Origin: Thiomicrospira microaerophila
GTDB taxonomy: Bacteria; Pseudomonadota; Gammaproteobacteria; Thiomicrospirales; Thiomicrospiraceae
DNA length: 62,882 nt
NCBI RefSeq assembly: GCF_000934765.1
Contig: NZ_JYNN01000017.1
Coordinates: 1 to 62,882, forward strand
Reading direction: 5' to 3'
Position 1 is the stretch's first letter. Each line of letters starts with the position of its first letter. Of the stretch, positions 58,997-62,882 are shown in pieces. The position numbers were made by a program, and so were the translations under genes. The notes below the pieces were generated by a model. It did not search any database, was not told the origin of the DNA, and worked only from the letters and a program-made list of their open reading frames with translations.

Positions 58997-59875
58997 ATGA
59001 GTGACCAAATTGTATATTTAAATGGCGAGTTTATGCCGATGGCTTCCGCCCGCATTTCGCCCATGGATCGCGGGTTTTTATTTGCCGATGGTGTCTATGA
59101 AGTTATCCCTGTTTACCAGCAAACCTTATTTGAATGGCAAGCGCATTATCAACGCCTAGAAAACAGTCTAGCCGCGGTAGGCATCATCAACCCATTTGAC
59201 AACCAGGCCTGGTTGTCAATATTGAATAAATTAATTGCATCACATCCTTGGCAGGATCAATTTATTTACTTACAAATCAGCCGTGGCGTGCAAATTCCGC
59301 GTGATCATTTGCCGCAAAAAGACCTCACCCCAACGGTATTTGCCTATACCAACCCGCTAAAACCGCTGGCCGCGTCTATTTTAGAAAACGGTATTAAGGT
59401 CATTACACTTGAAGATATTCGCTGGCAGCGCTGCGACATCAAAGCGATTGCACTGCTCCCCAATGTCATGGCTAAACTTCAAGCCCAAGCTGCAGGGGTG
59501 GATGATGTCATTTTGATCAACCAGCAAGGTAATGTCACCGAAGGCTCAGCAAGCAATATGCTGATGGTTAAGGAGGGGGTCATCATCACCCCACCTCTCA
59601 GCCAACATATTTTGCCCGGCATTACCCGTCAGGTTATTGAAAAACTGGCGCAGCAGCACCATATCAGCTTTATCGAGCGCGAAATCAATCAAGCTGAACT
59701 CGAAACCGCCGATGAATTGTGGCTTGCCAGCTCAACCAAAGAAGCCCTGCCGATATGCCAACTCAACGGTCAGCCCGTTGGCGATGGCAAACCAGGACAA
59801 GTCTGGCAAAAACTGCGCGCCCATTACCAAGACTACAAACAACAAATAACGAATAACGAATACCTAAAACAATGA
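58997..59875 (+). CDS. dat: D-amino-acid aminotransferase (class IV PLP)
   Basis: A 292-aa class IV aminotransferase. GFLFADGVYEVIPVY is the first signature, CDIKAIALLPNVMAK carries the PLP lysine, and VTEGSASNMLMV and LPGITRQVI bind the phosphate. It interconverts D-alanine and D-glutamate with keto acids, in keeping with the adjacent DD-carboxypeptidase. A branched-chain or aminodeoxychorismate role is less likely. It contains the longest palindrome in a gene (59196-59219, 24 bp), read as DNQAWLS. The stop overlaps the start of the next gene. Confidence 0.93.
   Translation: MSDQIVYLNGEFMPMASARISPMDRGFLFADGVYEVIPVYQQTLFEWQAHYQRLENSLAAVGIINPFDNQAWLSILNKLIASHPWQDQFIYLQISRGVQIPRDHLPQKDLTPTVFAYTNPLKPLAASILENGIKVITLEDIRWQRCDIKAIALLPNVMAKLQAQAAGVDDVILINQQGNVTEGSASNMLMVKEGVIITPPLSQHILPGITRQVIEKLAQQHHISFIEREINQAELETADELWLASSTKEALPICQLNGQPVGDGKPGQVWQKLRAHYQDYKQQITNNEYLKQ
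59201..59214. repeat. Iterated palindrome copy 14 (in dat)
   Basis: An exact AACCAGGCCTGGTT at the centre of a 24-bp perfect palindrome (59196-59219). Read as NQAWL. Confidence 0.95.
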
Positions 59876-60171
59876 ACCAAAACGCAATGAACCAAAACCC
59901 AACCACTGAAAAACCCGACACACTGATTGAGCTTCCCTGCCACTATGAACTCAAAGCCATGGGCAGCCATTGCGAAACCTTTATAGAATTGGTGTACAGC
60001 GTCACTCAAAAGCATGTGCCCAACGTTGAGCGCGAAGCGATTCGCCTCAACCCATCGAAAAACGGCAAATACGTGTCAGTCAAAATCAAATTCTACGCCA
60101 CCCAGATCGAACAGATTCATGGCATTTATGGCGAGCTCAACGACCACCCTGATGTACTTTGGACGCTCTAA
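59872..60171 (+). CDS. ybeD: DUF493 (YbeD) family protein
   Basis: A 99-aa protein. LIELPCHYELKAMG, FIELVYSV and KYVSVKIKFYATQIEQIHGIYGEL...DVLWTL are the DUF493 pattern, an ACT-like fold of unknown function thought to be regulatory. It overlaps dat by 4 bp. The dacA-dat-ybeD-lipB-lipA order is conserved in many gammaproteobacteria. The second ATG, six codons in, is an alternative start. Confidence 0.9.
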   Translation: MNQNAMNQNPTTEKPDTLIELPCHYELKAMGSHCETFIELVYSVTQKHVPNVEREAIRLNPSKNGKYVSVKIKFYATQIEQIHGIYGELNDHPDVLWTL

Positions 60172-60189
60172 ACAACGCGACCTGATGGC

Positions 60190-60822
60190 ATGTCAGTCAT
60201 AACGGTTAAACACCTCGGCCTACAAGACTACCTGCAAACCTACCAAGCGATGCAGGCCTTTAGCGCACAACGCCTGCCCGATACCACTGATGAAATCTGG
60301 CTAGTCGAACACCCCCCCGTATTCACCCAAGGCCTTAACGGTCAAGCCGAGCATATTCATCAAAGCCTGCGCGACATTCCATTGGTGCATACCGACCGAG
60401 GCGGACAAATTACCTATCACGGCCCTGGGCAATTGGTCATTTACGTGCTGATTGACCTGCGGCGTCGCAAGCTGGGTGTGCGTCAACTGGTTAGCCTACT
60501 TGAACAGTCGGTGATTGACTTACTCGCTGACTATCAACTAAGCGCCCAAGCGCGTGCAGATGCCCCAGGCATTTACCTTGAAGGCAAAAAAATTGCCTCG
60601 CTTGGCCTAAAAATAAAACGCCAAACGAGTTACCACGGCCTAGCGCTCAATATCAATATGGACCTCACCCCCTTTGAATGGATCACCCCCTGCGGCCTGC
60701 AAGCCATGCAAATGACACAGCTTGCCGACTATTTGCCTGATGCCACTGTCGCCGACATACAACCCGACCTGGTTAGACACTTTCGACAACAACTCGAAAA
60801 TTCGCCTATAATGACCGACTAA
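60190..60822 (+). CDS. lipB: Lipoyl(octanoyl) transferase
   Basis: A 210-aa octanoyltransferase that moves octanoate from ACP to lipoyl domains. [19 protein letters not shown] is the signature; [13 protein letters not shown] holds the catalytic lysine and ITPCGLQ the catalytic cysteine. ATG 60190 is 18 bp after ybeD. It is followed by lipA, which inserts the sulfurs. Its N-terminus ([11 protein letters not shown]) is typical. Confidence 0.96.
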   Translation: MSVITVKHLGLQDYLQTYQAMQAFSAQRLPDTTDEIWLVEHPPVFTQGLNGQAEHIHQSLRDIPLVHTDRGGQITYHGPGQLVIYVLIDLRRRKLGVRQLVSLLEQSVIDLLADYQLSAQARADAPGIYLEGKKIASLGLKIKRQTSYHGLALNINMDLTPFEWITPCGLQAMQMTQLADYLPDATVADIQPDLVRHFRQQLENSPIMTD

Positions 60823-60865
60823 AATAAAAGACATCAATACAACCCCACACTCAGCGAGCGGCGCC

Positions 60866-61870
60866 ATGCAAAACTACCAAGAAATCACACTCGACCAAAT
60901 TGGCGGACTAAAAGCCCGTAACCAAATGATGAGCAAGGGCGAATACAAAACCAAATCACTCAAACACAAACCCGATCCAGAACGCACACGCCTCAATAAA
61001 CCTAGCTGGATACGCGCCAAATTACCCAAAGCCAAAGACATCCACCGCATCAGTGAACTCAAAGGCATTCTGCGGGAAAACGGATTGCATACTGTCTGCG
61101 AAGAAGCCTCCTGCCCCAATCTGGGTGAATGCTTTGGTCACGGCACCGCCACCTTTATGATTATGGGCGATATCTGCACACGCAAATGTCCGTTTTGTGA
61201 TGTCACCCATGGTCGCCCCAAACCGCTCGACAGCCACGAACCCCAACACATGGCCAACACCATCAAAGCGATGCGCCTTAACTATGTCGTGATTACCTCG
61301 GTGGATCGTGATGATCTGCGTGATGGTGGGGCCAAACATTTTTTACACTGCGTGGAAGCGGTGCGCCAAACGTCGCCCCATACCCAAATTGAAATCCTAG
61401 TACCCGACTTTCGTGGACGTTTAACCGTGGCACTTGATACGCTGGCACACTGTCCGCCTGACGTACTCAACCACAACCTTGAAACCGTACCAAGACTCTA
61501 CGAACAAGCTAGGCCTGGTGCAGACTATCAAGCCTCGCTCGATTTATTAGCGCGCTTCAAGCAATTGCAACCCCATGTCAAAACAAAATCAGGGTTAATG
61601 GTCGGTTTAGGAGAAACCTTTGAAGAAATGGTGCAAGTATTAAAAGATTTACGCGCTCATCAGGTGGATATGTTGACCGTTGGCCAATACCTCCAGCCCA
61701 GCTTGCATCACCTTGCCGTCGAACGCTATTGGACACCGGACGAATTCAAACAACTCGAAACCCAAGCCTACCAACTCGGGTTCAGTCATGTCGCCTGCGG
61801 CCCAATGGTCAGAAGTTCCTACCACGCTGACCTCCAAGCCAAAGGCGAATTTAACGCATCAGTAGGTTAG
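60866..61870 (+). CDS. lipA: Lipoyl synthase
   Basis: A 334-aa radical-SAM enzyme. [13 protein letters not shown] binds the auxiliary 4Fe-4S cluster that donates sulfur, CTRKCPFCD binds the SAM cluster, and the C-terminal RSSYHAD contains the serine ligand. It completes lipoate on octanoylated proteins. An N-terminal extension of about 50 residues ([16 protein letters not shown]) is within the family range. It converges with the truncated DUF4143 gene, 6 bp apart. Confidence 0.97.
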   Translation: MQNYQEITLDQIGGLKARNQMMSKGEYKTKSLKHKPDPERTRLNKPSWIRAKLPKAKDIHRISELKGILRENGLHTVCEEASCPNLGECFGHGTATFMIMGDICTRKCPFCDVTHGRPKPLDSHEPQHMANTIKAMRLNYVVITSVDRDDLRDGGAKHFLHCVEAVRQTSPHTQIEILVPDFRGRLTVALDTLAHCPPDVLNHNLETVPRLYEQARPGADYQASLDLLARFKQLQPHVKTKSGLMVGLGETFEEMVQVLKDLRAHQVDMLTVGQYLQPSLHHLAVERYWTPDEFKQLETQAYQLGFSHVACGPMVRSSYHADLQAKGEFNASVG

Positions 61871-61876
61871 AGGTGG

Positions 61877-62674
61877 TTAAACATCTTCTAACAAAAGTCC
61901 ATCAAGGCTTAAAAGTTCAACCGCTTCCAAACCCTCTAAGGCATCACCGTTATAAGTGATGAGCCTGCAACGCTCATCATGATTTTGAAAGTGTTTAAAT
62001 GCATTGAGTTCACGCAAACGGGTTTTATCATTATCGATTTCATAAGCCACCTGATACAGCGTTTTTTCACTATAAAAATCAACTTCAACCTGGTTTTTTC
62101 GATAACACACACTGGGGTCTCGTTGATACAAATAACAAAAAACCAAATTCTCTAACGCCTGCCCCCAGCCGGGACTTTGCCTTGGTGCGGTTTGCAAGAA
62201 CCCATTATCCAAGGTATAGAGCTTTTTAACCGACTTAATTCGCTCTTTCGGTTTGTTATGGTAGTTATCAATGCGCTTTAACAGAAACACATCCTCAAAA
62301 AAGCCAATGTATTCCTTAATGCTTTTATCACTCACATCAAAAATCTGAGCCATTTTGCTATAGTTCAACACATTCGTTGACTGCCCCAGCAGATAATAAA
62401 ATAACCGCTCTACCAACTCGGATTGGCGAATCTTAAAGCGGGGCACGATATCTCGATAAATAATGTTTTTCGCATAACTATTGAGCAGATCCTTTTTTAT
62501 AATCGGATCAGTCAACGTAATCACCTCAAAAAAGCCACCCCATTGCAGGTAATCCTGTTTAGCAATCGCAATCTGAATCCGATTTGTAACCCGTTCAAGC
62601 TCATTGGCATGAGCAATGTTTTTGTAATGTAAAAACTCACTAAATGAAAAGGTATTTAGAGTCCGCTCAAAAAA
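61877..62674 (-). pseudogene. 5'-truncated AAA_14/DUF4143 ATPase
   Basis: The frame encodes only the C-terminal half of an AAA_14/DUF4143 ATPase. It opens after a stop at 62675-62677 and begins ERTLNTFSFSEFL, the segment that normally follows the ATPase module. DUF4143 landmarks then appear (NVLNYSKMAQIF, SIKEYIGFFEDVFLL, KLYTLDNGFL, ENLVFCYLYQR, VEVDFY). The Walker A and B parts are missing. The upstream 208 bp to the window end contain no matching sequence in any frame I checked. An intact internal start (62524) could still give a 215-aa product. A deletion or insertion at about 62665 is inferred. Confidence 0.75.
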
Positions 62675-62882
62675 TCAGCGAACAAAAAAACGGATAATTC
62701 GAACTCAGCGCCAATTTGTTTTTTTCATGCGCTGAACATTGCGGGTGATGGCGTAATTCTGTGTTCTTGGATGCGATAGAAGCCATAAATAGCCTATAGG
62801 GCGAGAATAGCCAGCTGTTTTGGTAAAAATAGCGCCAAAAAAAGGCCTTCAACAGCACCAATAGGTTCATCACCAAGAAGAT

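Noticed and set aside
62667-62876. A 69-aa minus-strand frame at the window edge
   Set aside because: No domain or ribosome site is visible and it is not the missing half of the DUF4143 ATPase.

Overview
The window reads as chromosomal DNA of a gammaproteobacterium of moderate GC. The support is gene content and synteny: pyrE, argB, algC-like, dut and coaBC lie within 13 kb, and the runs lptM-lysA, mreBCD-mrdA-rodA-dacA-dat-ybeD-lipB-lipA and gatCAB are typical of the class. A sulfur-oxidising Thiomicrospira/Hydrogenovibrio-type organism is my best guess, but that is inference.

Layout. 1-4.4 kb: a small monooxygenase-fold protein, then polyphosphate kinase and exopolyphosphatase. 4.4-6 kb: a flavin reductase with a coiled-coil membrane protein. 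6.4-22.4 kb: pyrimidine, arginine, nucleotide-sugar, dUTP, CoA and lysine genes, interleaved with accessory genes (a TauE/SafE permease, an Rpn-type nuclease, a hybrid histidine kinase, a small XRE regulator, DUF4395 and DUF302 proteins). 22.48-37.86 kb: a 15.4-kb integrated island. 37.9-46.4 kb: ssb, a YajR-like MFS carrier, a SIMPL-domain protein, a photolyase/DUF2256/cryptochrome-like operon and a second hybrid kinase. 46.76 kb: tRNA-Arg(CCG). 47-52 kb: a Uma2-type protein, htpX and gatCAB. 52.3-61.9 kb: cell-shape and peptidoglycan genes, then lipoate genes. The right edge holds a truncated DUF4143 gene.

The island sits between lysA and ssb. It is bounded by an 18-bp direct repeat (22485-22502 and 37842-37859). 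Each copy is half of a hairpin that looks like a tyrosine-recombinase core site and also acts as a terminator for the adjacent host gene. All island genes are on the minus strand. At the ssb end are three consecutive tyrosine recombinases (401, 514 and 676 aa) and a small 135-aa protein. The cargo is an EcoR124-like type I restriction-modification operon (hsdM-hsdS-fic-hsdR), a serine recombinase with a palindromic candidate site, and a coupled DUF6932 / HTH-ImmA/IrrE pair. It looks like a mobile defence island.

The most striking signal is outside the island. A palindrome, AACCAGGCCTGGTT (core ACCAGGCCTGGT), occurs 14 times in about 47.5 kb of host DNA and never in the island. Twelve copies are inside genes. 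Nine are read as (N/D)QAW and three as PGLV; the third frame is unused. I did not recognise it as a described element; it behaves like a highly iterated palindrome (compare HIP1 of cyanobacteria) or a DNA-uptake or methylation signal.
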